Positions 29,668-39,488 of a stretch of 64,000 bases of DNA are shown piece by piece (the stretch's first letter is position 1; every line of letters begins with the position of its first letter). Under the pieces are notes generated by a model. It had not been told where the DNA came from. It saw only the letters and a list, made by a program, of their open reading frames with translations, and did not search any database. The translations under genes were made by a program, and so were the position numbers. The stretch is from Uranotaenia lowii (lineage: Eukaryota; Arthropoda; Insecta; Diptera; Culicidae): positions 222,781,094 to 222,845,093 of the forward strand of contig NC_073693.1 of assembly GCF_029784155.1 (NCBI RefSeq), in the 5' to 3' direction.

Positions 29668-30392
29668 CTCTTTCAAATGGGATAACAGCAGGAAGGATTC
29701 CAAAACACTAAATTAATTCAATTTGGGTACAAATTACTGTAAAAATGGACATTATTCGACGGAAAACTAAATTCTTGATCCAGCTAGAACGGGAAATTGA
29801 TGCAGTTTTCACTGTTTTGATGGCAGTCGAAGAAAAATTGACACATCACCCATCATCGTCATTGATGCGCCCACGATGCAATAATCATTATAATGCGCTG
29901 ACGATGCTTGTGAACGCTCATTTTACTCTAGACATATTTGAATAGAAAAAAGTACAGTGGAAAAAAATTAAATTGTATGAAATCAAAAATACGAATTCCT
30001 GTTATACATAATTCATGAATGAAGAAACTTGCCATGAGCATTAACAATCATCTTTTAATTTTTTAACAATTTGAAAGGATTTAGGACATTTGCCTCGTCA
30101 CGTGGTTTTCTTAAAAATCAAAAAATACTTTATTTGAAAATCCGTTTTGAACGGGCACGGGAGAATCTTGAGCTTTATTTTAAAACATTCCAGTTTTTTT
30201 CGGTATATAATACCGCGTAAAATATAAAGTTTTTGTCAACCATGCACCATGAACGTGGCATCGTTCAAGGACGCTTCCCGTATCCGTTTTTTTTGAGGTT
30301 ATATGTGATCATAAACAAAACGGATTCAAAACAAAAAGTCATTGCCGGTTCGATTGGTGACTTGCTCAGAAACTTCTCCGCTATCCTCAAAA
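29668..30392. promoter_or_regulatory. Shared intergenic region between divergent COG2 and PSMG2
   Basis: 725 bp of AT-rich DNA between two start codons on opposite strands, so it must contain both promoters. A 66-codon plus frame at 29745-29945 (MDIIRRKTKFLIQLE) is not conserved as far as I can tell and may be chance. No specific binding site was recognised. Confidence 0.45.
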
Positions 30393-31118
30393 ATGTTCAA
30401 GCTGTTCCGAAGTGAAAGCGTTTCCGGTTTCTCGTTCGTGGTACCCAGTGTCAGCGTCGGAAATGTGGCCCAACTGGCGGTGGATTTACTCATCGAAACG
30501 CTCAAACTTTCGAAAGTGGGTCTTCTGTGGCATCCAGCTTTGATTCCGGTTGCCGGTCCAGCCGCGTACGCTCACGATTCGGATAAAATTACCACCACTG
30601 CCGAACTGTTTGCATCCGACGAGCATAAGTTGTTGGTTCTTCAATTGCGAGCCCCTCTCGTCGGTTCCTTGACGGCGGATTTCCTTACCAGTTTGTCGGA
30701 CTTTGTAGAGAGTCAAAAACTCGGAGATGTTTTCATACTATCCAGTAGCTTCGCCCACGAAAACCAGCAAATCGGTTCCCGGTTTAAGTACGTGGCCACG
30801 GAAGCATTCCTTTCTAAGCGACAAGAGGCCCTAACTCAATTGAAGTGGCCACAGTTGGAAGGAAGTGTTATTCACGGGGGAGGATTTGCTATGAAGTTGC
30901 AGCAACTGTTGGTCGCACGTAATCAATCCGGATTGGTGCTTTTTAGTTATGTTTCCGAAGGGGACAACACTACAGATGCCGTTAATTTGGTATCGTTGTT
31001 GGATCAGATCAGAGAACCGGTGCTGCTACCGAGAGATGACGAACAGAAGATTAAGATTGCGGTTCCCAGCTCTTGGAAGCATCTGTTTGGAAACTCAGCT
31101 CCTGTGAACGTTTATTGA
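30393..31118 (+). CDS. PSMG2: PSMG2: proteasome assembly chaperone 2
   Basis: A single exon of 241 residues starting MFKLFRSESVSGFSFVVPSV at 30393. The frame is open for 17 codons upstream, but without an ATG and without family likeness. Conserved segments are VPSVSVGNVAQLAVDLLIET near residues 15-35, HPALIPVAGPAAYAHD, LVLQLRAP, VFILSSSFAHENQQ, IHGGGF, LVLFSYVSEGDNTTDAVNLV and the C-terminal VPSSWKHLFGNSAP. PSMG2 pairs with PSMG1 to guide assembly of the 20S proteasome alpha ring. The C-terminal hydrophobic-Tyr end (NVY) is where family members contact alpha-subunit pockets. Confidence 0.95.
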   Translation: MFKLFRSESVSGFSFVVPSVSVGNVAQLAVDLLIETLKLSKVGLLWHPALIPVAGPAAYAHDSDKITTTAELFASDEHKLLVLQLRAPLVGSLTADFLTSLSDFVESQKLGDVFILSSSFAHENQQIGSRFKYVATEAFLSKRQEALTQLKWPQLEGSVIHGGGFAMKLQQLLVARNQSGLVLFSYVSEGDNTTDAVNLVSLLDQIREPVLLPRDDEQKIKIAVPSSWKHLFGNSAPVNVY

Positions 31119-32140
31119 TGGAAAATAAATTGTTAATTTATGAAACTTATTTATGCGTTCAGTTTTCTTTAGAAAGATACATTCATCTTACATTTAATTA
31201 AATCTAAATTATTCGCTGTTGATTCGGTGATTTTGAGTAATACATGCCACGTGGTTTTTTCGCCAAAAATCAAAACGTCTGCAGAAATTTAATTGATATT
31301 GCATAAATGAAGGCGATATGCAGATACCAAGTATCAACGCTGTTGCGCCTGCATTTATGCAACAAATTTATTACGGGATTTTAACCCGGGGGTTATTTTA
31401 CTGCAGCAATTTGAATTTCAAATTTTGTCGGCGGGCCACATTTGAAATAACACTGCAGATAATCAGCAGTTCGTATGAACATAAGACCATTTATTTTTAT
31501 AATACAAATATCTGTCAAAAAAAATAGAAAAGTCTAAGTCAAAAGAATGCATTTCTGATAATATAACTTATTTACCAAGCAATATCAGCCGAAATTGATT
31601 AGGTAGATCACTAAATCAAAGACAGATTTTGTGGTCCTTTCAAAAAAAATTTTTTTTTTAAACAGGTAGGTAATTTGATTTTTTCCCCAAACTATCGTCT
31701 ATTTAAACATAACCTTTTTTTTTTTCTCAAAAACGGATTTTTTTAAGGTTATTATCTTCTTTCGAAACCTCTTAAGCGTTGGGCGTTGATTCGTTGTTTA
31801 AAACATAAAAAAAAGCAATATAAGCCCTGTTAATTTCCTTTAAACGGTGAAAGAAATGTTTTCTGTCATGACATTCAGAATAAGGCTGGAACAAATATCA
31901 ATATCTTCTTTTGTCATTACAAGACGAAAAAAACAAATTTTGGAAGATGGAAGTTATTCCACCATTTGTATTCTTGATTATATTAAATTTTTCGATAAAA
32001 ATTTACTTGTTTTTTAGGTTTAGTGCAATGATATTCTATGCAACTTTGTTGCATACAAGCTTTCGTGCAATTTATTTGTTTTTCGCATTTTTTTTTTATT
32101 GTAACCCCCCCCCCCCCCCTCGCGATGTTCCAACTCCAAG
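31119..32140. other. Unassigned AT-rich DNA with a small hairpin
   Basis: A palindrome at about 31300-31365 pairs TTGCATAAATG with CATTTATGCAA. 31900-32100 (TTCTTGATTATATTAAATTT ... GTGCAATGATA) is copied at 32955-33000 plus 34409-34490, where a transposon later inserted, so a repeat family of undefined ends is present. It ends in a poly-C tract at 32105-32119. No gene. Confidence 0.45.
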
Positions 32141-32148
32141 TGACAAAA

Positions 32149-32350
32149 GAAGGATTCGAAATTTGTTCCGGCCTAAGATGATCGGCATAAGCTGTCGATA
32201 TCCGATCAAAACTAAAATTTCACAAAATATTGAACAAATTTTGTCAAAAAATCTTGGTTACAGTTTACATTCTCGATTGCAATCAGGCTGGGACAAATAT
32301 CAATGTCTTCTCTTGTCACTCTCCCCCCCCCCCCCCTTCGAAATTTTCAA
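32149..32350 (+). repeat. Direct repeat A (about 200 bp ending in poly-C)
   Basis: Starts AAGGATTCGAAATTTG and ends in a C-run followed by TTCGAAATTTTCAAAA. It is nearly identical to 32668-32879. The frame through it (CRYPIKTKISQNIEQ) is duplicated with it and shows no domain. Confidence 0.8.
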
Positions 32351-32667
32351 AATTTCCGTTTTTTTTGAGGTTACACTCTAGGCCGGTCTAACCCAAAACC
32401 AAGTTGAAATGCCGCAAAATCGGATGAAACTGGCTCCCGACGAAAATGAGTTTGAGGGGGTTTTCCCAAACTTGAGAATAAACGTAATTTTTGCAACTTA
32501 ATTTTGGGGCATGTCATGCGGTGGGATTTTTTTTGGGATTTTTTTCATTTGATGAACCAAATATCAAAAGGGAGTATGAAAATTTAATGAACACAATATT
32601 TTTATTCATATTTCTTATTTAATTTTATTCCCAAAAATATTTTTTTCACAATAAACTGACTTCGGAG

Positions 32668-32879
32668 AAGGATTCGAAATTTGTTCCGGCCTAAGATGAT
32701 CGGCATAAGCTGTCGATATCCGATCAAAACTAAAATTTCACAAAATATTGAACAAATTTTGTCAAAAAATCTTGGTTACAGTTTACATTCTCGATTGCAA
32801 TCAGGCTGGGACAAATATCAATGTCTTCTCTTGTCACTCTCTCCCCCCCCCCCCCCCCCCCCTTCGAAATTTTCAAAAA
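32668..32879 (+). repeat. Direct repeat B
   Basis: Second copy of the unit at 32149-32350, differing mainly in the length of the C-run. The near identity implies a recent duplication or gene conversion; long C-runs also make this a place where assembly may be unreliable. Confidence 0.8.
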
Positions 32880-33002
32880 CCCGAAGGGGGGAATAAATCA
32901 AGTTTGAAGTATTTTATGTAAATTTGGAAAAAAAAATTTGAAAGATAAGACTTATTTTACCTTTTGCATTCTTGATTTTATTGAATTTTTCGATAAACAT
33001 TA

Positions 33003-34406
33003 CCGTGAACGGCCCTAATTCTGCGCAGTCCCAAACTCTGCGCATTTTCATATTCAAACAGAAATATTTCAAGATGTGATGAACAAAATATCCATGAAAC
33101 AAGCTGAATCTCTTTAGTTACTGTTTATCTTCAAAATGCTTCCAATTATTTTGAAAACTGATGAATTGTTCGCGAGAAATGGAATAAATCAAAATAAATG
33201 TAGGAAGCAAACGTTAAAAATGGCCGCCGTTAGCAGTACAGCTGAAGTGTTAGGAAAACAAAAAGATCAAATGAAACAGTGTTGAACAGAATTTTCTCAT
33301 TGGAAATGCCTTTACGTGAAAAATAAAATCATTCTGAACATGACTGCCAACAAAATTTTAGACAAAATGGTTTTTTCAAATCAAAACAATGATTTAAGCA
33401 ATGCGCAGAATTTGACACCATTTTTTTACTTATGTTCCTAATGCGCAGAATGAAAAGCACCGGAGATTACAGTTACAGTTAATTACAGTTTTCTAATAAG
33501 TTTTATGAAGATAGGGTGTCCGTAAAGTTGTTGGGAGTTTCTTAGGAATCCCTTCGAATCTACATGTTTTGTTGACAAAAAAATAGAAAATCTTGATTTC
33601 CGTTCCCTATCGTGTTCGCGTGTAAATCGTTCAGTTCCAACTGTACAGACTGTTCCGACATACAGAAGCAGTTCCGGCGGGCCACAAAATCGCGCCAGCT
33701 GGGGGAACTACGCGAAGCTTCTCTCGATTCACCCGCTCACTCGCACTCGTTGAGTTGACTAACTGATACTGACTGATAGTAAAAGCCAAATGAAGCAGCG
33801 CGTAATTCCCCCAGCTGGGGCGATTTTGTGGCCCGCCGGAACTGCTTCTGTATGTCGGAATAGTCCGCACTGCACACCAACGAAACAAGTTAGTTTGACC
33901 AGATCCGGCAAAGAACATGATCGGTCAACAAATATTTGGTAAGCGAGCTGTAGGAAAAAAAAAACATTTGTAAGAAATAGTGAAAGAAAGTGTCACATAA
34001 GCTTCAAAGATCCAAGGCTTGAATTGGCCCTTTTTCATAATTTGCAATACGCAATTTTGCTATTTGTAAATGCTTTTTAATACATTTTAAGTAAATTAAA
34101 TGTTGGTCTTATCAGTAGGGAGTGGTATATTGGTTTTATTTGGGTGCGCAGAATATGGGACACATGCGCAGAATTAGGAACAAATAGAAAATAGTGCGCA
34201 GAATAAGGGCCACTTGCATTTTTTCCAAATGTTGTACATAATCCACATTTTTGTTCCAAAATTGAGCTCTCATTAATTTTGCCGTTAAGTTTGTTAGTTA
34301 GCCCAACTGTACACAAAATTTTGAGGATATTCATTGAAAGGTAAATTTTTTATAACATAAAACATTTGAAAAATCCTTAACTGCGCAGAATTAGGGCCGT
34401 TCACGG
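33003..34406. mobile_element. 1.4-kb Tc1/mariner-type non-autonomous element (CCGTGAACGG ends)
   Basis: The left end CCGTGAACGGCCCTAATTCT is exactly inverted at the right end (34387-34406), and the match continues over TGCGCAG. TA is duplicated outside (33001-33002, 34407-34408). The uninterrupted site exists at about 32006-32012 (TTACTTG), which confirms the insertion. The word TGCGCAGAAT recurs at 33403, 33442, 34145, 34166 and 34196. A foldback repeat is nested inside. There is no transposase frame. Confidence 0.85.
33646..33868. repeat. Nested foldback repeat with arms of about 60 bp
   Basis: GACTGTTCCGACATACAGAA through GCAGTTCCGGCGGGCCACAA to AGCTGGGGGAA on the left is inverted on the right (33807-33866) with few changes. 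The spacer of about 95 bp includes CACTCGCACTCGTTGAG. GC content is far above the surrounding element, so it is a later insertion. The minus frame across it is a by-product. Confidence 0.8.
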
Positions 34407-34408
34407 TA

Positions 34409-35252
34409 CTTGATTTGTAGGTTTTGTGCAATGATATAGTATGCAATATTGTTGCATACAAGATTTCGTGCAATTTATTCCAATTTATTTGTTTTTTGCA
34501 TTATTTTTTATTGCCTGTTCTTGTCATTTTTGCTGACAAATCAGCGATCGGTTTTCCAATAGTTGAACTTTCCAGCAATTGGTCTAGTTTTGCTGGAAAT
34601 TCAGCAATCGAGTTGTCAAATTGGAGTTTGTTAGTTTTCGCTCGCTGAAGCAAGGTGAGACTCTATTTTAGGAATTTTGGTTAGATTAAAACAATTATTT
34701 TTATTTTCCTCTATCTTCTAGCAACTAGACATCATTTCAAGGTTGAGTTTTTATTGGACAGAACATATGAAAAATCTTGTAGGTCAAAGAATGAAACGCT
34801 TGAAGTTTTATAAAAAGCTTCTCTGCCGTTCTAAGCAAGATTGTCCCGTGTGGAAAAACGTGCAAACGAGAAAAACGCGATTGAAATATCAGCTATATTT
34901 CCAATTTTTCTCTCAAACTAAAAATTCACCGACAGTTTTTTCGTAGTGAACAGTTCAAGTTAATCATTTTACAATGTTTTCTGCCAAAAAATTACATTTC
35001 CTACAAAAAAAACAGCAAATTAGAGCCAAAAATGCTCCGTGTGACACTTTTGCGTAAAATCAGAACGCATGCCGATGCTAGTTCTACGAAAAACTGTCAC
35101 ACGGCTACAATTTTTCTATCATTTTAAAAGCTTGCGTAGTTTATTTTTTTGCCAAAAACTCATGCTAAACCGTAATTTGAGAAATACGTTCCACTTTGTT
35201 TATAAAAATGTATAGTTGAGTATGGATCTTGTAAGTAGTGCCTACCGAAAAG
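34409..35252. other. Unassigned DNA
   Basis: The first 100 bp continue the repeat interrupted by the transposon at 33003. 34535-34620 contains repeated GCTGACAAATCAGC/GCTGGAAATTCAGC words. No gene. Confidence 0.4.
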
Positions 35253-35688
35253 TGTTTAGTGAAAATTTCTCTGAATAAAACACTCAAGGCTTCTCGCTCC
35301 TCCTCTGCCCTCTATTTTAGTGTTCTTTTCAGTGAATAACATTAAATTCAACAGTTTGAACTCATCTTAAGACAATTTTTTGATAAAATTTGCATTTTTC
35401 ATAGAATTTTCTCTAGTGTGAAATCCTTGCGTAGAACTATCAACATAGAGACAACCACCTTGATGAAAATTTCGTATAAGTTCAGAACAAAGTATACTTA
35501 TTTGTGTTTTTATTCGAAAGTTAACACTAAAAGAGACCGTTTCCAGCAAAAAAGTGAAAATGGCCCAAAAGTCACATGGGACATTCTTGCGTAGAACGGC
35601 AGTTCTGTATTCTAAGACGTTTGTAATGTTACTAGTTAGTGGGAGTGAATTGCCTCGATTTTATAAATCACCGATTGCTATGATATCA
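35253..35688 (-). repeat. Probable 3' LTR of the Copia element
   Basis: It directly follows the Copia stop codon and a purine tract (GAGAGGGGG on the minus strand). It begins TGATATCATAGC; a plausible end ...CACTAAACA lies at 35253. It contains an AATAAA-like site (GAATAAAAACAC). With the 5' LTR lost, the outer end cannot be verified by comparison. Confidence 0.45.
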
Positions 35689-35695
35689 CCCCCTC

Positions 35696-36620
35696 TCAAT
35701 TGGTCAACCCAAGGGAACTACGAAGTTTCTGGAACTGGATAGCTTCTAATGGTTTCGTAAAAATATCGGCAATTTGTTCTCTAGTACCGATAGCTTCGAC
35801 CTTCAGCCTTCCTTCCGCAATGTGGTCCCTTACAAAATGATGTTGCACGTCGATGTGTTTACTCCGCTTCGTCTCAAGGTTCTTGGCCATTCCTATACAG
35901 CCACGGTTGTCTTCGAAAATTACAGGTGGTGCTTCCGATGTGATATGAAGATCATCCAGAAGACCATTCAACCAAATAGCCTCTGCCGCCGCACTGCTCA
36001 GCGCCACATATTCGGCCTCGCTCGATGATGTTGCCACGGTCGTCTGTTTCTTGCTGGACCAGGACACTGTGCATCCAAAAATTTTAAAGATGAAGCCACT
36101 AATCGATTTCCTGTCCACAGCATTAGCAGCCCAATCGGAATCTGCGTACCCCACGACTCTCGGTGCATTCTTGTTTCTGGTGAACACCAAAACCATTTGC
36201 CCGGTGCCTCGCAAGTACCGTACGATCCGCTTCAAACATTGCCAGTGTTCGGTATTTGGACTCTGCTGGAACCTTCCCATGTAACCAATCGGAAAACAAA
36301 CATCCGGCCGTACACACAGCATCAGATACATCAAGGTGCCCAATAATTCACGATACGGTTTATCAGTCGGGGTTCCTTCTTTCGTCAATTGTTGGCCTTT
36401 CTCCATTGGGGTTTTCACAGGATTACAATCTTGCAGCCCGAAACGATTTAGGATCCTTGTTACGTGCGCTTCCTGAGACAACCTAAGGACACCACCTTCT
36501 CGATTGTAGGTTATCTTCACGCCAAGAAAGTGATGAGCCTCGCCACAATCCGTCATCTGGAACGCTTGAGATAGGTCTTTCTTCAGCTTCAAAATTGTAT
36601 CACGTTTCCGAACATTTGAA
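35696..36620 (-). pseudogene. Copia RT end and RNase H
   Basis: Reads DTILKLKKDLSQAFQMTDCG, HHFLGVKI, LLGTLMYLMLCVRPDV, the RNase H segment GYADSDWAANAVDRKSISGF with TVSWSSKKQTTVATSSSEAE, VIFEDNRGCIGMA, KHIDVQHHFVRD and the end IADIFTKPLE. These are diagnostic of Ty1/copia polyproteins, and the stretch is open to its natural stop at 35696. Upstream it lies out of frame with the preceding segment across a deletion near 36620. Confidence 0.85.
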
Positions 36621-37470
36621 TCGAACCGGACAACCATCTTCATCTTCCTTCAGGCAGAAGACCCATTTGGATTTCAAAGGCTTCACTCCTCGTGGATACG
36701 GCGTTAGATCCCACACGTGATTGGATTTTAACGATTGCAATTCGTCGTCCACAGCCTTCAACCAGTTGCATCGATCATCTCGGTCATAAATATCGCCAAA
36801 AGATTCTGGTATATCTGTAGTGAGTGGGCCAGCAGAATTTGCACTATAACTGGTAAAAAAATTGAGGAACTTACTAGGGAGCCTGCGCTCCCGTTCGCTG
36901 CGCCTCAGCAACGTTTGTCCTCCGGACTCGTGCTGTTCTAAGTGCGAAGGGAGCGCTCCTGGTGTTGCGTTCTCTGCACTCGAATCCTCACAAGCTGCTT
37001 CGAATATTTCATCCTCTTTCTCATCAATGGGATCTTTGACAGCGACATCAATATTGCCATCGCTTTGACCTGGAATCTCAAGCTCATCCCCCTCTCGCTC
37101 GGAAGGGAGTTGCACGACCAACGGCGACTTGGAGCTTTTCTTGACATCAGCATTTGGAAAACTCATTTCATCGAACCGTACGTCTCGAGCAATTCGCACC
37201 CTGCGAGCTTGCTTGTCCCACAACCGGTAGCCATTCGGAGCATAACCGATCATGACCATTTCGCGGCTCTTGTCGTCTAGTTTCTTCTGCTGTTGATTTG
37301 GAACCCAAACGTCAGCTCTACAGCCGAAAACTTTGAGTTTGCCTAGCGACGGTTTCTTGCTATGCCAACATTCAGCCGGCGTGGTTGTGTTCGGTAGCGC
37401 CTTGGTAGGACTTCGATTCACCACATAGACCACCGACAGCACAGCTTCCGGCCACATCTCTTTCGGAACC
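36600..37470 (-). pseudogene. Copia integrase C-terminus and start of RT
   Basis: PKEMWPEAVLSVVYVVNRSP, TTTPAECWHSKKPSLGKLKV, WDKQARRVRIARDVRFDE, a long acidic linker, then WLKAVDDELQSLKSNHVWDL and KSKWVFCLKEDEDGCPVRFK. The frame then stops (CSET*). From family knowledge about 165 residues of the reverse transcriptase, including the YVDD catalytic motif, should follow before the next segment; they are missing. The first residue continues the integrase frame from 39073 across the inserted LTR element. Confidence 0.85.
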
Positions 37471-37672
37471 TGTAGGATCGCCCCTCGATGATAAGTGTTG
37501 TGATTGTCTACATTAATAACAAATATAGGTTTATGTAGAATCAAAGACGGCATTGGAAAAGAGGAAGGAAGTGATTTGCAGTTTAGGAGTGAATACGTGA
37601 AAATGAGAAACTTAGCATTTGATAGAAGAATAAACGTTTCCAAATCGGGAAATGATTTAACTGGACTCTACA
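37471..37672 (+). repeat. Left LTR (202 bp) of a non-autonomous LTR element
   Basis: Starts TGTAGGATCGCCCC and ends GGACTCTACA. It differs from the right LTR (38871-39072) at four positions, all transitions, or about 98% identity. The 5-bp target duplication GAACC lies at 37466-37470 and 39073-39077. Confidence 0.9.
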
Positions 37673-37945
37673 AATTGGCGACGAGGATGGGATGTGAAAA
37701 CGTTGATGATTTACACTGATACGAATCTTCCACCCAAAGAAATCAGATTTATTCGATTTTTCCCTAGGTGGTAGCTGTACCTGTACCGGCAGTTGCAGTA
37801 CACATTATTTTTCATTCCTCGCGACCTGCTGTGAACTACAAATTGGTAATTGTGAAAAGAATGCGAAGATCTCGAGGGATTTTTATGATTGAATGTCAGT
37901 TCCATGGGATGATGATTGCATCCTTAGTAAGTATATTGAAAGTAA

Positions 37946-38305
37946 AGTTCCTTGTGTAAACACAAGTTGTTTGCGTGAGCGCAAATCGCCTGTTGCGAAG
38001 TTCCTTGTGTGAGCACAAGTTGTTTGGGTGAGCCCAAATCATGTCCTGTAGCGGAGTTCCTTGTGTGAGCACAAGTTGTTAGCGTGAGCGCAAATCATGT
38101 GCTGTTGGGAAGTTCCTTGTGTGAGCACAAGTTGTTTGGGCGAGCGCAAACTATTTCCTGCTGCGAAAAAATTGCGTGAGCGCAGATGAGATGCCGTTAG
38201 ATGCGTGAGCGCATACGGAGTACTCCGTGAGCGCATATGTGTGATGTTTGCGTGAGTGCAAACGGGGAGACGAGTTCTCCAAATTGTTTTTGCGTAAGCG
38301 CAAAG
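37946..38305 (+). repeat. Tandem array of TGAG-loop hairpins
   Basis: Four units of 53-56 bp start with GTTCCTTGTG (37947, 38000, 38056, 38112). Each holds two hairpins. The first is CTTGTG-TGAG-CACAAG (37951-37966 with loop TAAA, 38004-38019, 38060-38075, 38116-38131). The second is TTTGCG-TGAG-CGCAAA at 37970-37985, which becomes TTTGGG-TGAG-CCCAAA at 38023-38038. Single hairpins follow: TTGCGTGAGCGCA (38172), ATGCGTGAGCGCAT (38201-38214), TTTGCGTGAGTGCAAA (38247-38262) and TTTGCGTAAGCGCAAA (38289-38304). The loop is nearly constant while stems vary with paired changes. Function is unknown. Confidence 0.85.
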
Positions 38306-38483
38306 AGCTATATGAGCAAGCACATTTTGAAATATATCTGGTGATTATGTGTGGGCATTAAAATGCATGTGTGGGCTCATGAAAATGACATTTATCTAAG
38401 ATATGTTACGCGAAATTTGAGAATTCCTTTGCTCAAATCGGAGAAAGAGATCTTTTCAAAAGAAAAAAAGGAAAGAATAGTGT

Positions 38484-38735
38484 AATGCTAGCTGAAATCT
38501 AGTGCAAGTTCGCAGAAGTTGGGAGAAACATGATCATTACTCCTGTAGAAGTGACTCATTTGATAAATGCTCGATGAAAATGGCATTGTACTGTTGTGTA
38601 AATGCTAGCTGAAATCTAGTGCAATTTCGCAGAGAAACATGAACAATACTCCTGTAGAATATTCAATGTAAATGCGAATGTATAAAGTCACTCATTTGGT
38701 AAATGCTCGATGAATATAGCATTGTACTGTTGAAT
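38484..38735 (+). repeat. 117-bp tandem duplication inside the LTR element
   Basis: AATGCTAGCTGAAATCTAGT starts at 38484 and again at 38601. Both copies continue with TTCGCAGA, ACTCCTGTAGAA, AAATGCTCGATGAA and GCATTGTACTGTTG. Confidence 0.8.
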
Positions 38736-38870
38736 GTACAGAGAATTTAACTACAGCGATCCATGATGATCATAAAGTACATTTTATTACAAAATACAGC
38801 CCATTTAATAGGAACCAATGTATTTCTATGTTTACGTAGAACATTGGTCTCAAAAAAGTAAAGGGGGGAT

Positions 38871-39072
38871 TGTAGGATCGCCCCTCGATGATAAGTGTTG
38901 TGATTGTCTACATCAATAACAAATATAGGTTTATGTAGAATCAAAGACGGCATTGGAAAAGAGGAAGGAAGTGATTTGCAGTTTAGGAGTGAATACGTGA
39001 AAATGAGAAGTTTAGTATTTGATAGAAGAATAAACGTTTCCAAATCGGGAAATGATTTAACTGGACTCTACA
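38871..39072 (+). repeat. Right LTR (202 bp) of the non-autonomous LTR element
   Basis: Same ends and length as 37471-37672, preceded by the purine tract at 38859-38869. Confidence 0.9.
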
Positions 39073-39488
39073 GAACCATGGACTCAATTAGTACTGTTCG
39101 GACCCTCTCGATAACGGTTCGGTTGAACCGTTCAGCCACCCCGTTCTGCTGGGGCGTGTATGCAACCGTTGGCTCGATCTGGATCCCTTTCTGCGAGTAA
39201 AAATCTTTTTGACTATTCGAAAGATACTCACATCCTTGATCCATGGTAAATTTGGAAATCTTCGTGTTGAACATGGCGGTTGCCATTGCCTCGTATTCCA
39301 GAAAGCTCTTGAAAACCTCAGACTTCCGGCGCATCAAATAAAGCACGGCAAAGTGTGTGTGGTCATCGATAAAGGAGACAAAATACCTTGATCCGTCCCA
39401 GGCTGGGGGATCAATAGGGCCGCATACATCCGAATGGATTGTCTCCAATGGCCTCGTTGCTCTGATTCGGGTACCGTTTAATGGCTGG
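39073..39488 (-). pseudogene. Copia integrase core
   Basis: Reads TRIRATRPLETIHSDVCGPI with the first catalytic Asp, FVSFIDDHTHFAVLYLMRRK, FTMDQGCEYLSN with the second Asp, and the typical VAYTPQQNGVAERFNRTVIE with the catalytic Glu. It breaks at the LTR element after IESMV and resumes at 37470 with PKEMW. The zinc-binding HHCC part and everything upstream are gone. Confidence 0.85.

Larger units (their letters stand above)
37471..39072 (+). mobile_element. Non-autonomous LTR retrotransposon (TRIM-like) inserted in Copia
   Basis: 1602 bp long, with two 202-bp LTRs, a TGG-starting primer-binding-like site (TGGCGACGAGGATGGG) just after the left LTR, and a purine tract AAAGGGGGG just before the right one. 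A GAACC target duplication flanks it. The 1.2-kb interior has no gag or pol frame. Instead it carries a tandem array of short hairpins (37946-38305) and a 117-bp tandem duplication (38484-38735). It must rely on enzymes from another element, by the primer-site context probably a Ty3/gypsy-type one. Confidence 0.85.
35253..39488 (-). mobile_element. Copia (Ty1/copia) retrotransposon remnant, interrupted and 5'-truncated
   Basis: On the minus strand the order is integrase core, integrase C-terminus, start of the reverse transcriptase, RNase H, then a putative 3' LTR. The gag, protease and 5' LTR are absent: at about 39488 the frame (LNGTRIRATRPLETIHSD) joins directly to a mariner fragment. A 1.6-kb LTR element splits it at 37471-39072. 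The reverse transcriptase has lost its centre (see 36600-37470). It is dead. Confidence 0.85.

Noticed and set aside
29745..29945. 66-codon plus frame between COG2 and PSMG2 as a small gene
   Set aside because: No recognisable similarity, and it lies in the region that must serve both promoters; kept only as a remark.
30342..30392. Longer start for PSMG2
   Set aside because: The extension lacks an ATG and has no likeness to the family; MFKLF at 30393 matches the normal N-terminus.
37946..38305. CRISPR-like array
   Set aside because: Repeats are contiguous degenerate hairpins inside an LTR element in a eukaryotic genome; there are no unique spacers or cas genes.
38039..38323. Minus-strand frame with repeated CAHANNLCSHK-like text
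   Set aside because: A by-product of the TGAG hairpin array; unit lengths of 53-56 bp do not keep frame.
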